A stretch of DNA of 32,100 bases. Source: JAWXTP01 sp044433415 (GTDB taxonomy: Bacteria > Bacteroidota > Bacteroidia > Bacteroidales > Rikenellaceae). Each line of letters begins with the position of its first letter. The stretch's first letter is position 1. The stretch is taken from assembly GCA_044433415.1 (NCBI GenBank), contig JAWXTP010000022.1:1-32100 (forward strand). Reading direction: 5' to 3'. The notes below the pieces were generated by a model that worked only from the letters and a program-made list of their open reading frames with translations, was not told where the DNA came from and ran no database searches. The position numbers were made by a program, and so were the translations under genes. Below are positions 8,059 through 16,218 of the stretch, piece by piece.

Positions 8059-8929
8059 AAAAATACGTAATGCCTATGCTAAATCCACCTTTAGCGTTAC
8101 ATTAGTATTATTTCTGATAGGTTTTATTTCTTTTTTGCTTTTTAATATTTATAAAGCAGCTTCTATTGTTGTGGATAACACTTCAATAAGTATAATGCTT
8201 AAAGAAGATATTACCAAGGTTCAAAGAGATAGCATAGAAAGTTTCTTAAACAATACTCCTGGTGTTTCAGAGATTATTTACATATCCAAAGAAGATGCAT
8301 TAAAAGAGTTTCAAACTTTTACGGGTGAAGACATTTCTAAATTTATTGATGAAAACCCTCTTCCTGCATCTTACACTGTTAAATTAGGTGTAATGGATAA
8401 TAAGTTTATTACTGACACGTTACAATATAATGTGGCTGAAACTATAGCAGCAGACATAAATAAAAAGGACGGTGTAAGTGAGGTACTGTATCAAAAAGAA
8501 TTACTTTCAAGAATTGTTAGAAATGTAAATATACTTTACGCTATATCAGCTATATTCTTTATAGTGTTAATAATAATTTCAATTATGTTAATATACAATA
8601 CTATAAATATGGCTGTTTATTCCAAGCGTTTTTTGATAAAAACCATGTGTATGGCAGGTGCTACAAATGGCTTTGTTAGGAGACCTTTTATTGGTCTTGC
8701 CATCAAACAAGCCTTCACAGCATCTTTTATTACATGCATAATGCTAACCGCGGTGATATATTTCTTTTACAACTTTAACATTATTTCTATAGAAAAAGAA
8801 GATATAAAGACGATATCTTACTTGTTTTTAGGACTTTTAGTTGTATCTTTGTCGTCGTGTATAATATTGACAAGTATTTCTGTTAACAAAAATATGAATC
8901 TAAGTAGCAGAAAATTACATAGTTATTAA
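8039..8929 (+). CDS. ftsX: Cell division protein FtsX
   Basis: Membrane subunit of the FtsEX complex, which couples ATP hydrolysis by FtsE to activation of peptidoglycan hydrolases at the division site. The 296-residue product has a first membrane segment (about 19-40), an extracytoplasmic domain with the SIMLKED and SEIIYISKEDAL motifs (about 50-170), and three C-terminal membrane segments, the family's four-segment layout. The start ATG lies 20 bases inside the end of the YfhO gene, which suggests translational coupling. No ftsE is adjacent; in Bacteroidales ftsE is often elsewhere. The following gene is DUF3098, a conserved neighbour of ftsX in this order. Confidence 0.92.
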   Translation: MAKYNPKKIRNAYAKSTFSVTLVLFLIGFISFLLFNIYKAASIVVDNTSISIMLKEDITKVQRDSIESFLNNTPGVSEIIYISKEDALKEFQTFTGEDISKFIDENPLPASYTVKLGVMDNKFITDTLQYNVAETIAADINKKDGVSEVLYQKELLSRIVRNVNILYAISAIFFIVLIIISIMLIYNTINMAVYSKRFLIKTMCMAGATNGFVRRPFIGLAIKQAFTASFITCIMLTAVIYFFYNFNIISIEKEDIKTISYLFLGLLVVSLSSCIILTSISVNKNMNLSSRKLHSY

Positions 8930-8949
8930 ATTTAAACATATAATTAGAT

Positions 8950-9234
8950 ATGAAAGGAATGGAAAGTTTACCATTAACTAAAAAGAACTATCAGTTAATG
9001 TTAATAGGTGTAGGTATAATATTTTTAGGATTTATTTTAATGATAGGCGGAGGTAGCGATGATCCTCTTGTTTTTAACAAAGAAGAGCTTTTTAGCTTTA
9101 GACGTATTACTCTAGCTCCCCTAGTTGTAATGTTCGGATTTGCATTCGAAGTATATGCTATTATTAAAAAGACACCTCTAGAGGAAGAAGAGAAAACCAC
9201 AACAGCAACTTACACGAAAAAAAATAAGAAATAA
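8950..9234 (+). CDS. DUF3098 small membrane protein
   Basis: Bacteroidetes-restricted protein of unknown function, 94 residues. It has two membrane segments (about 15-33 and 54-70) separated by a loop with GGGSDDPLVFNKEELFSFRR (about 34-53), a stretch typical of this family, and a charged C-terminal tail rich in Glu, Thr and Lys. It sits between ftsX and uppP, 20 bases after the former and two bases before the latter, so it is almost certainly co-transcribed with them. The position suggests a role in division or cell-wall lipid-carrier metabolism, which is inference from context only. Confidence 0.85.
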   Translation: MKGMESLPLTKKNYQLMLIGVGIIFLGFILMIGGGSDDPLVFNKEELFSFRRITLAPLVVMFGFAFEVYAIIKKTPLEEEEKTTTATYTKKNKK

Positions 9235-9236
9235 TT

Positions 9237-10022
9237 ATGGGAATTTTAGAAGCCTTATATTTAGGCATTATTCAAGGTTTAACAGAGTTTCTTCCCGTTA
9301 GTAGTAGCGGTCACTTAGAAATTTTTAGCCATATTTTTGGCGTTAAATCAGAAGAAAACTTAACCTTTGCAATCATTGTTCACGGAGGTACTGTTTTGAG
9401 TACTATCGTAATTTTCAGAAAAGAACTATTACAATTAATAGTAAGTTTCTTCAAATTCAAAAAGAGCGAAGAAATGGATTATGTTTTAAAGATTCTTGTA
9501 TCTTTAATTCCTATAATCATTGTAGGTCTAACTTTAAAGGATAAAATAGAATCTTTATTTGGGGGTTCATTACTTCTTGTAGGTTGTGCACTTGTTGTAA
9601 CTTCAGCTCTATTATTCTTCACATATAAAGCTAAACCTAAAACAGGCGGTATTACTTACAAAGATGCCTTTATCATAGGTATAGCTCAAGCATTTGCGGC
9701 ACTTCCTGGTATTTCTCGCTCAGGTTCTACTATCTCTACAGGTTTACTTCTAGGAGTAAAACGTGAAGATGTATCTAAATTCTCGTTCTTAATGGTACTT
9801 ATACCTATCATAGGTATGAACTTCCTTGACATCGTTAAAGGAGAAGCTGCTGAGTCTACAATTGGCACTATGCCTCTTATTGTTGGCTTTGTAAGTTCAT
9901 TCTTAGCAGGTCTATTTGCTTGTAAAGCAATGATACGCCTAGTAAATAGTGGTAAATTTATATGGTTTGCTTACTATTGTGCAGCAGCAGGTATAGCAGT
10001 TATCACTTATTCATTACTATAA
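9237..10022 (+). CDS. uppP: Undecaprenyl-diphosphate phosphatase
   Basis: Integral membrane enzyme that dephosphorylates undecaprenyl diphosphate so the lipid carrier can be reused for peptidoglycan and surface polysaccharide synthesis; overexpression gives bacitracin resistance in other bacteria, hence the synonym bacA. The 261-residue product has the family's length and about eight membrane segments. The two catalytic motifs are visible: GLTEFLPVSSSGH (residues 14-26, with Glu17 and His26) and PGISRSGSTIS in the second half of the protein, carrying the catalytic arginine. The ATG lies two bases after the DUF3098 stop. A strong terminator follows at 10040-10076, so the transcript probably ends here. 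Confidence 0.96.
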   Translation: MGILEALYLGIIQGLTEFLPVSSSGHLEIFSHIFGVKSEENLTFAIIVHGGTVLSTIVIFRKELLQLIVSFFKFKKSEEMDYVLKILVSLIPIIIVGLTLKDKIESLFGGSLLLVGCALVVTSALLFFTYKAKPKTGGITYKDAFIIGIAQAFAALPGISRSGSTISTGLLLGVKREDVSKFSFLMVLIPIIGMNFLDIVKGEAAESTIGTMPLIVGFVSSFLAGLFACKAMIRLVNSGKFIWFAYYCAAAGIAVITYSLL

Positions 10023-10039
10023 AACATAATAATTATTGC

Positions 10040-10076
10040 AATCTGACTAATGGTCTTATAGGCTATTAGTCAGATT
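10040..10076 (+). terminator. Rho-independent terminator after uppP
   Basis: Perfect 12-base arms AATCTGACTAAT (10040-10051) and its complement (10065-10076), extended by two more pairs, are followed by TTATTTTAT. The hairpin sits 18 bases past the uppP stop and separates uppP from truB. Confidence 0.85.
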
Positions 10077-10105
10077 TTATTTTATAGAAACTTCTAATAT
10101 ACAAC

Positions 10106-10879
10106 ATGGAAAATCAAGACATCAAAATTTTTTACGACAAGACCTTTACTGCTGAAGAAAACTTCGAACAAGGCTGTGTAGTTCCTATAGACAAACCTTA
10201 CACTTGGACTTCTTCTGATGTTGTTCGCAAAGTTAAAAGTATGCTTAAAAGACGTGGCTTCAAGAAAATCAAAGTTGGTCACGCAGGTACTTTAGACCCT
10301 TTAGCTACAGGAGTCCTTGTTGTATGTATAGGTAAAGCTACTAAGATTGCTGAGAAACTTCAATCAGAAAGAAAAGAATATATCACAGAAGTAACCCTAG
10401 GAGCAACTACTGCAAGTTTTGATTTAGAGCACGAAGTTAACGAAACTTTCGAGTATGAACATATAACAAAAGAACTAGTATTAGAAGCACTAGAGTCTTT
10501 CAAAGGAGAGCAAAAACAAGTTGCACCTATTTATTCTGCTAAATGGATAGATGGCAAACGTGCCTATGAATATGCTAGAGAAGGTAGCGACGTAGAGATA
10601 AAAGCTGTAGACATCAATATTTATGATATAGAACTTCTTAAGTTTGAACTTCCTAAAGTTACTGTTAGAATAGAATGTAGCAAGGGTACGTACATACGCT
10701 CTTTTGGTAGAGATTTAGGTCTTAAACTTAAAAGCGGAGGACATCTTACTATGCTGCAACGTACTAAAAGTGGTGATTTTACGTTAGAAAATTGTTATAG
10801 CGACGAAGAAATATACCAAATTCTGACTTTAAAAAATAAGGATAATAAGGATAACGCTGCTAATACAGGAGAGCTATAG
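10106..10879 (+). CDS. truB: tRNA pseudouridine(55) synthase
   Basis: Converts uridine 55 in the T-loop of most tRNAs to pseudouridine; cytoplasmic. The 257-residue product carries the family motif VGHAGTLDPLATGVL with the catalytic aspartate at residue 64, the substrate-binding PIYSAKWIDGKRAYEYAREG segment, and the CSKGTYIRSFGRDLG motif. It has about 20 residues before the conserved VVPIDKPYTWTS start, usual in Bacteroidetes; the first ATG (10106) is 30 bases after the upstream terminator. The C-terminus ends in a low-complexity Lys/Asp/Asn tail rather than a PUA domain. Followed by queA, another tRNA-modification gene, 153 bases downstream. Confidence 0.95.
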   Translation: MENQDIKIFYDKTFTAEENFEQGCVVPIDKPYTWTSSDVVRKVKSMLKRRGFKKIKVGHAGTLDPLATGVLVVCIGKATKIAEKLQSERKEYITEVTLGATTASFDLEHEVNETFEYEHITKELVLEALESFKGEQKQVAPIYSAKWIDGKRAYEYAREGSDVEIKAVDINIYDIELLKFELPKVTVRIECSKGTYIRSFGRDLGLKLKSGGHLTMLQRTKSGDFTLENCYSDEEIYQILTLKNKDNKDNAANTGEL

Positions 10880-10908
10880 AAACTCCCTGAAAAATAATTA
10901 AAAAAATA

Positions 10909-10921
10909 TCGTTTTAAACGA
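10909..10921 (+). terminator. Weak terminator-like hairpin after truB
   Basis: TCGTT and AACGA arms around a three-base loop are followed by two T-rich runs (10925-10938). The five-base stem is short, so this may only be an AT-rich spacer; the truB-queA gap (10880-11032) holds nothing else I can support. Confidence 0.25.
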
Positions 10922-11032
10922 AACTTTTTTCTATTTTTTGCGTAATTATTATATTAACGCCTATATTTCTGCTAATGAATATATTTTTCTGAAATATAAA
11001 TTATTCTCTACATATAAAACAATTAGAAAACT

Positions 11033-12082
11033 ATGAAATTATCTCAATTTAAGTACAATTTAACCGAAGACATGCTAGCAAAATACCCAGCACCTAATCG
11101 TGATGAGTCTCGTTTGTTAGTTTTGGATAGAAAAAATGGTAAAGTTGAACACAAAGAATTTAAGGATATTTTGAAATATTACAAAGATGGTGACGTTTTT
11201 GTATACAACAACACTAAAGTTTTTCCTGCCCGTTTATACGGTAATAAAGAAAAAACTGGAGCTGAAATTGAAATTTTCTTACTTCGTGAACTTAACAGAG
11301 AGCTACGTTTATGGGATGTTTTAGTAGATCCTGCACGTAAAATTAGAATTGGCAACAAATTATATTTCGGTGACGACGATATGTTGATTGCTGAGGTTAT
11401 TGATAACACTACATCACGTGGTCGTACTCTAAGATTCTTATTTGATGGAACACATGAGGAATTTAAAGAAGCCCTTTTCAACTTAGGCGAAACTCCTCTT
11501 CCTTCATGGATTAGAAAGAAAGTTGAACCAGAAGATGAAGAGCGTTACCAAACAGTATTCGCAAAACATGAGGGTGCTGTAGCTGCTCCTACTGCTGGTT
11601 TACACTTTAGCGAACACCTACTAAAACGTTTAGAGATTAAAGGTATTAAAAGTGCAGAAATCACATTACACGTTGGTTTAGGAAACTTCCGCAGAATAGA
11701 TGTTGAAGATTTAACTAAACACAAAATGGACTCTGAGCAAGTTATCATTGATGATACTGCTGTAGATATAGTAAATAGCGCTAAAGCTAAAGGTAAACAC
11801 ATTTGCGCTGTTGGTACTACAGTGATGCGTTCTATTGAGAGTTCAGTAACTACTCTAGGTACTTTAAAGCCATATAACGGTTGGACTAACAAATTTATCC
11901 TACCTCCTTATGATTTTACAGTAGCTGACAGTATGGTTACTAACTTCCACTTGCCTGAGACCACTCAGCTTATCATGGTTTCAGCATTTGCAGGTTACGA
12001 CTTACTACTAGACACTTACGAATTAGCAAGAAAAGAAGGTTACCGTTTTGGTACTTACGGTGATGCAATGTTAATTCTATAA
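11033..12082 (+). CDS. queA: S-adenosylmethionine:tRNA ribosyltransferase-isomerase
   Basis: Transfers and isomerises the ribosyl moiety of S-adenosylmethionine onto 7-aminomethyl-7-deazaguanine in tRNA, giving epoxyqueuosine, the penultimate step of queuosine formation. The 349-residue product has the family's usual length and motifs: MKLSQFKYNL at the start, AKYPAPNRDESRLLVLDR (about 19-36), VYNNTKVFPARLYG (about 57-70), TPLPSWIRKK, AAPTAGLHFSEHLL (about 184-197) and TNFHLPETTQL near residue 303. A terminator lies directly downstream (12091-12120). The upstream gap is 153 bases, so queA may have its own promoter, but no clean TAnnTTTG box was found there. Confidence 0.96.
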   Translation: MKLSQFKYNLTEDMLAKYPAPNRDESRLLVLDRKNGKVEHKEFKDILKYYKDGDVFVYNNTKVFPARLYGNKEKTGAEIEIFLLRELNRELRLWDVLVDPARKIRIGNKLYFGDDDMLIAEVIDNTTSRGRTLRFLFDGTHEEFKEALFNLGETPLPSWIRKKVEPEDEERYQTVFAKHEGAVAAPTAGLHFSEHLLKRLEIKGIKSAEITLHVGLGNFRRIDVEDLTKHKMDSEQVIIDDTAVDIVNSAKAKGKHICAVGTTVMRSIESSVTTLGTLKPYNGWTNKFILPPYDFTVADSMVTNFHLPETTQLIMVSAFAGYDLLLDTYELARKEGYRFGTYGDAMLIL

Positions 12083-12090
12083 CATAAAAG

Positions 12091-12120
12091 AATGGTATTT
12101 TGATTTTTCAGAATACCATT
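12091..12120 (+). terminator. Rho-independent terminator after queA
   Basis: Arms AATGGTATT (12091-12099) and AATACCATT (12112-12120) form a nine-base stem, extended by weaker pairs, and are followed by TTTATTA. It starts eight bases after the queA stop. Confidence 0.8.
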
Positions 12121-12149
12121 TTTATTACTAACTTTCCAAAACTAACACT

Positions 12150-13325
12150 ATGCTTACAAGTATTGCTTACATCTTACTATTAGGATTATTCTTAGGTTAC
12201 GCATCAAAGAAATTAGGGTTACCCCCTTTAATTGGTATGTTATTAACAGGTGTTATCCTAGGCAGTTCAGGACTGAATTTATTATCTGATTCCTTACTAG
12301 CAATATCAGCTGATTTAAGAAAAATAGCTCTTGTTATTATTCTTATTAGAGCAGGTTTAGCCTTAAACATAAAGGATTTAAAGAAAGTGGGGCTCTCTGC
12401 TCTACTTATGAGCTTTATGCCTGCCTGCCTAGAAATAATAGGAGTCGTTATTATAGCTCCTCTTTTGTTTGATGTATCCATCATAGAAGCAGCTTTACTG
12501 GGTAGCGTATTAGCGGCAGTTTCTCCAGCTGTTATAGTTCCTAAAATGTTATATATGATTGAAAATAACATAGGTACTAAGAAAAGCATACCTCAAATGA
12601 TTATGGCTGGGGCATCCGTGGATGATATTTTTGTAATAGTACTATTTTCGGCTTTCTCAACACTTGCAGAAGGTGGCGCTGTTCATGCAGGTAGCTTTAT
12701 TCAGATTCCTGTTTCTATCATTAGCGGCGTATGTGTTGGGGTTATATTTGGTTATATGCTAACCATATATTTCAAAAACTTCCACATGAGAGACTCTATT
12801 AAATTGCTTCTCATGCTTGCCGTATCCTTCGTACTTTTAGCTATAGAAGATGCTACTAAAGGAAGTTTTAGTTTTTCTAGCTTACTAGCTATTATGACTA
12901 TGAGTATTACTATTTTAAATAAATATAGCATACTTGCAAAACGAATATCTCCAAAATTCTCAAAACTTTGGATACCTGCGGAAGTATTATTATTCGTATT
13001 AGTTGGAGCTACATTAGATTTAGGATTTGCTATGTCTGCAGGTTTTAATTCTATAATCCTAATATTCTCAGTTCTTGTATTTAGAATGCTTGGCGTGTTT
13101 ATAAGTGTCTTAAGGGCTAAAATCACAGCTAAGGAGCGCCTATTTTGCATGCTGGCTTACATCCCAAAAGCTACAGTTCAAGCAGCTATAGGAGCTATTC
13201 CTCTTAGCATGGGATTACAATGTGGAAACATAATTTTAACTGTAGCAATAGTATCTATTATAATTACAGCTCCTTTAGGCGCTTTCCTAATAGAAAAAGG
13301 ATATAAACTAATAGACAGAGACTAA
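12150..13325 (+). CDS. Cation:proton antiporter (CPA superfamily)
   Basis: Polytopic inner-membrane protein expected to exchange Na+ or K+ for protons. The 391-residue product has 11 to 13 hydrophobic segments. Diagnostic features are LPPLIGMLLTGVILG (about 24-38), ILIRAGLALNIKDL (about 64-77), SVLAAVSPAVIVPKML (about 119-134) and the transport-site pair Asp158-Asp159 in AGASVDDIF. The AspAsp pair is characteristic of electrogenic CPA2-type exchangers, whereas the RAGL element resembles NhaP-type CPA1 proteins, so subfamily and ion are left open. No cytoplasmic regulatory domain (TrkA-N) follows the membrane part. It stands between two short terminator-like structures. Confidence 0.85.
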   Translation: MLTSIAYILLLGLFLGYASKKLGLPPLIGMLLTGVILGSSGLNLLSDSLLAISADLRKIALVIILIRAGLALNIKDLKKVGLSALLMSFMPACLEIIGVVIIAPLLFDVSIIEAALLGSVLAAVSPAVIVPKMLYMIENNIGTKKSIPQMIMAGASVDDIFVIVLFSAFSTLAEGGAVHAGSFIQIPVSIISGVCVGVIFGYMLTIYFKNFHMRDSIKLLLMLAVSFVLLAIEDATKGSFSFSSLLAIMTMSITILNKYSILAKRISPKFSKLWIPAEVLLFVLVGATLDLGFAMSAGFNSIILIFSVLVFRMLGVFISVLRAKITAKERLFCMLAYIPKATVQAAIGAIPLSMGLQCGNIILTVAIVSIIITAPLGAFLIEKGYKLIDRD

Positions 13326-13345
13326 GGGACTTCTAAAACTTCCCT
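13325..13345 (+). terminator. Weak terminator-like hairpin after the antiporter
   Basis: AGGGA (13325-13329, overlapping the stop codon) can pair with TCCCT (13341-13345). There is no following T-run, so termination is doubtful. The sequence resembles the longer hairpin at 18759-18792. Confidence 0.3.
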
Positions 13346-13368
13346 AAACCAAATACACCCTTATAAAG

Positions 13369-14316
13369 ATGTACTTCAAATCACGATATCTTGCAAAACA
13401 AAATTATATAAGCTACATAATACTAACTACAATGTTGGTGTTATGTAGTTGTAATAATGCATCTAACAATTCATCACAATCTAAAGCGAATGAGGTAAAG
13501 CAACAATACTTACCACCTCAAGCCCCCTCTATGCTTTCCTCTCAGAATGAACGTAATACATATATCGCTAAGAATTTCTGGTCTAAATTTGATTTTCAAG
13601 ACACCACGCAAATTCAATCTAAAGTATTAGAACAGGCTTTTGTAGATTTTCTTTACGCCATTGCTAATGTTCCTACTTTTGAGTGTGCTGAGCAAAGTAT
13701 AAGGACGTTTATGGAAGGCTCGTCAGTTGATAGTGTAATGCTTGAAGGTGCGATAACAATAAGCGAGAAATACTTATACGATCCTAATTCACCTATGCGT
13801 AATGAGGATTTATATATCTGTGTTTTGGAATATATTGTCAATTCTCCTAAGGTTGATGAATTAAATAAAATAAGACCTGAGTATCAACTAGAAATGGCTC
13901 TAAAAAATAGAGTCGGAACAATAGCAACAGACTTTATAATAACTACAGACAAAAAAGAACAAATTAAACTTTCTGAAATTAAAGCTGAGCACATACTGCT
14001 ACTATTTAACAACCCTGACTGCCCTGACTGTCTCCGTGTTAAAGAAACAATAGAAAGCAAAAATGAGTTATTCTCAAATGTTAAAATAGTGTCTGTTTAC
14101 ACTGATTCTGACTTAACGATATGGAAAAATACTAACTATCCTAAAAAGTGGTTAAATGGATATGATAAAAATTGCATAATCACCAAACAAAAACTATACG
14201 ACCTAAAGGCCATCCCAACTTTATATCTTTTAAACCATGAACTTAAAGTCATCCTAAAGGATGCACCTATTGATATAGTTTTACGATATCTAAACAATCA
14301 CAATAACAACATTTAG
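13369..14316 (+). CDS. DUF5106/thioredoxin-like lipoprotein
   Basis: Probable periplasm-facing lipoprotein with a thioredoxin fold. The 315-residue product has an N-terminal hydrophobic segment ending in a lipobox-like VLCSCNN (about residues 23-29) followed by an Asn/Ser-rich linker. Residues about 45-175 resemble DUF5106, a Bacteroidetes domain usually found before thioredoxin domains; about 180-310 is thioredoxin-like, with the redox motif CPDC in NNPDCPDCLRVKE and the cis-proline segment KAIPTLYLL. The CPDC pair suggests thiol-disulfide exchange. The gene lies 43 bases after the antiporter and 112 bases before the ABC cluster, and may be a single-gene unit. Lipidation is likely but the signal is unusually long for a lipoprotein. 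Confidence 0.75.
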   Translation: MYFKSRYLAKQNYISYIILTTMLVLCSCNNASNNSSQSKANEVKQQYLPPQAPSMLSSQNERNTYIAKNFWSKFDFQDTTQIQSKVLEQAFVDFLYAIANVPTFECAEQSIRTFMEGSSVDSVMLEGAITISEKYLYDPNSPMRNEDLYICVLEYIVNSPKVDELNKIRPEYQLEMALKNRVGTIATDFIITTDKKEQIKLSEIKAEHILLLFNNPDCPDCLRVKETIESKNELFSNVKIVSVYTDSDLTIWKNTNYPKKWLNGYDKNCIITKQKLYDLKAIPTLYLLNHELKVILKDAPIDIVLRYLNNHNNNI

Positions 14317-14377
14317 GTATTTTCACTCCATTAAATAGCAACATATAGGTATATATGAGGTGCGATAATGTATGTGT

Positions 14378-14400
14378 CTTTGTAACTGTTATTTACAAAG
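14378..14400 (+). promoter_or_regulatory. Inverted repeat upstream of the ABC cluster, possible operator
   Basis: Perfect eight-base arms CTTTGTAA (14378-14385) and TTACAAAG (14393-14400) flank a seven-base centre, ending 28 bases before the ABC ATPase start. The left arm overlaps a near-consensus -7 box (TGTCTTTG, 14375-14382). An outer pairing of TGTGT with ACACA is possible. Position suggests an operator or a 5' leader hairpin; the regulator is unknown, and no GntR/YtrA-type gene lies next to it. Confidence 0.45.
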
Positions 14401-14428
14401 AAAATAAACACATTATTACAAGGAAAAA

Positions 14429-15310
14429 ATGGAGCAAATAGCTATAAAATGCGATAATATTACTCATTATTATGGAAGTCGATTAATATACGAAAACCTA
14501 TCTTTCGAAGTGAAAAAGGGAAGTATATTAGGGCTTTTAGGTAAAAATGGTACGGGAAAAACAACGATAATAAACATTCTTAACGGTTATCTAAAACCTC
14601 ACTCTGGCAAATGCTCTATCTTTGGAGAATCAATGGACAGTATACGTCCTGAAACTAAGGCACGCGTGGGTCTTCTTCTTGAAGGACATGTTCAACATGA
14701 CTTTTTCAACGTCACACAAATAGAGAAATTCTATAGCCAATTCTTCCCTAATTGGAACAAAGATGTATACTATGAGTTACTTAAAAGATTACAAGTAACC
14801 ATGAAGCAACCTCTTAACACCATGTCTTGTGGTCAAAGATCTCAGGTTGCTTTAGGCTTACTCTTTGCACAAAACCCTGATATCCTTATACTTGATGATT
14901 TTTCTATGGGTTTAGACCCTGGCTATCGCCGTCTTTTCGTGGAGTACTTACAAGAATATGCTACCGCAGAAGATAAAACAATATTTCTAACATCGCATAT
15001 TATCCAAGATATGGAGATGCTTATTGACGATTGTATGATTCTAGATTACGGTAGAATATTGACTCACCGTCCTACATCTGAAATTTTAGACAACTTCAAA
15101 CGCTACACTTTCAATTCTCCATCTGAAATAAATATTAAGGATGAAAGAATCTGGAACCTAGAAAAATTAGCCTCAGGCAACTGGGAATGCTACTCTTTCT
15201 TACCGCAGGAGGAAGTTGCGCAGATATTGACTCCATCATTAGCAGACAATATGAAATGCGAAAGCCTTACTCTTGAGGATGTGTTTATAGGTTTAACAGG
15301 TAAGTATTAA
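14429..15310 (+). CDS. ABC transporter ATP-binding protein (YtrB/BcrA-like)
   Basis: Cytoplasmic ATPase expected to pair with the permease at 15448. The 293-residue product has Walker A GKNGTGKT (38-45), a Q-loop region GLLLEGH (81-87) in which glutamate stands near the usual glutamine, a diverged signature MSCGQ (132-136) instead of LSGGQ, Walker B ILILDD (152-157), the D-loop GLDP (161-164) and the switch histidine in TSH (190). The catalytic glutamate after Walker B is replaced by Asp157. A C-terminal extension of about 75 residues follows the ATPase core. This pattern, including DDFSMGLDPGYR, recalls the YtrB-like branch found in Bacteroidetes. First gene of the nine-gene cluster; a palindromic repeat follows its stop directly. 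Confidence 0.88.
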   Translation: MEQIAIKCDNITHYYGSRLIYENLSFEVKKGSILGLLGKNGTGKTTIINILNGYLKPHSGKCSIFGESMDSIRPETKARVGLLLEGHVQHDFFNVTQIEKFYSQFFPNWNKDVYYELLKRLQVTMKQPLNTMSCGQRSQVALGLLFAQNPDILILDDFSMGLDPGYRRLFVEYLQEYATAEDKTIFLTSHIIQDMEMLIDDCMILDYGRILTHRPTSEILDNFKRYTFNSPSEINIKDERIWNLEKLASGNWECYSFLPQEEVAQILTPSLADNMKCESLTLEDVFIGLTGKY

Positions 15311-15316
15311 CATTGT

Positions 15317-15378
15317 TTTCCGGCAGAAACCTAAACCTTTTTTGAGAAAGAGGCAGATCTGTTTCCTGCCCTATGCAT
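15317..15378. repeat. Intergenic palindromic repeat, copy 1
   Basis: Starts six bases after the ABC ATPase stop. The left end TTTCCGGCAGAAAC and the right end GTTTCCTGCC are inverted copies with one bulge, and the unit closes with CCCTATGCAT. The right half is shared with copies at 16128-16185 and 17458-17630. Short form of about 62 bases without the large central palindrome of copy 3. Confidence 0.7.
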
Positions 15379-15380
15379 AT

Positions 15381-15430
15381 AAAATACAATAAAGTACAAT
15401 AAAATACAACAAAGTACAATAAAGTACCAC
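15381..15430 (+). repeat. Five tandem 10-bp units before the ABC permease
   Basis: Five consecutive units of consensus AAARTACAAY, with a partial sixth, end 18 bases before the permease ATG. The array lies in the position of the translation-initiation leader, which in Bacteroidetes is often A-rich. Changes in unit number would alter leader length without touching the coding sequence. Confidence 0.8.
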
Positions 15431-15447
15431 AAAATAAGAATTTAAAA

Positions 15448-16122
15448 ATGATAAAAGCTATATTTTATAAAGAATGGATAAAGTGCCGTGCTGTACTGTT
15501 ACTACTTCTATTAGTTGCACTAGCATTAGTTGCATATTTGTTTATTAGTAACGCAAACCTTATTCGTACAAGTGGCGCTATTGCACTATGGTCACAAATT
15601 GCAGAGGGTGGTTTCTCTTTGTATTCTGACTTGTTTAAATACTTTATGCCTATTGCAGCTATAACATTATCTGCCATGCAATACTCAGTAGAGATGACAA
15701 ACAAAAGGTTTAAATTAACTTTACACCTGCCTTACTCCGAATCAAAAATCATAGGAGCAATACAATCATTTGGAGTTACAGCGCTTATTATATTGTACTT
15801 AGCAATGGTACTTCCTACTTATCTAGGGCTTAGCATATACTACCCTACTGAATTAACGGGAGCTATGTTAAGGTCAGTTGTGCCTTATATGTTAGCAGGT
15901 TTTGCATGTTATTTCTTCACAATGTGGGTAATTATTGAACCTATCTGGAAACGTCGTGTAGCATATTTCTTTATTGCAATTATTTCGCTTTACCCTTTTA
16001 GCATTGAAACTATGCTAGGAGCATCAGCGTATATTTATCCAACATTAATTTGTACTATTATAGCTTCTATAGTAGCGGCATACTATGCGGCTTCAAGGTT
16101 TAAAGACGGAGCTCAACGATAG
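15448..16122 (+). CDS. ABC transporter permease, six-segment type
   Basis: Probable membrane partner of the upstream ATPase. The 224-residue product begins MIKAIFYKEWIKCRAV, a short amphipathic start typical of ABC-2-like permeases, followed by hydrophobic segments at about 15-33, 68-84 (weak), 102-124, 144-162, 170-186 and 193-214. No substrate-binding motif can be read. It lies 137 bases after the ATPase gene, the gap being filled by a palindromic repeat and a 10-bp tandem array, and another repeat copy follows its stop. Assignment as a permease rests on topology and pairing with the ATPase. Confidence 0.75.
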   Translation: MIKAIFYKEWIKCRAVLLLLLLVALALVAYLFISNANLIRTSGAIALWSQIAEGGFSLYSDLFKYFMPIAAITLSAMQYSVEMTNKRFKLTLHLPYSESKIIGAIQSFGVTALIILYLAMVLPTYLGLSIYYPTELTGAMLRSVVPYMLAGFACYFFTMWVIIEPIWKRRVAYFFIAIISLYPFSIETMLGASAYIYPTLICTIIASIVAAYYAASRFKDGAQR

Positions 16123-16127
16123 GTAGT

Positions 16128-16185
16128 TGTCCGGCAAACATCACAAGTATGAAAAAAGCGGACAGTACGTTTCCTGCCCTATGCA
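16128..16185. repeat. Intergenic palindromic repeat, copy 2
   Basis: Starts six bases after the permease stop. Left end TTGTCCGGCAAAC, right half GAAAAAAGCGGACAGTACG then TTTCCTGCCCTATGCA, which differs from copy 3 at only a few positions over about 34 bases. Short form like copy 1. Confidence 0.75.
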
Positions 16186-16218
16186 GGCATATAATAATTG
16201 ACTGAAAATAATAAAATT

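Noticed and set aside
8991..9200. Minus-strand open frame opposite the DUF3098 gene, and similar frames opposite queA, the antiporter, the TonB receptor and the V-ATPase genes
   Set aside because: Each lies wholly within a well-supported gene on the other strand, and none shows a family motif or leader of its own.
15381..15430. CRISPR-like array
   Set aside because: Units are 10 bases, contiguous, with no spacers, and no cas genes are present.
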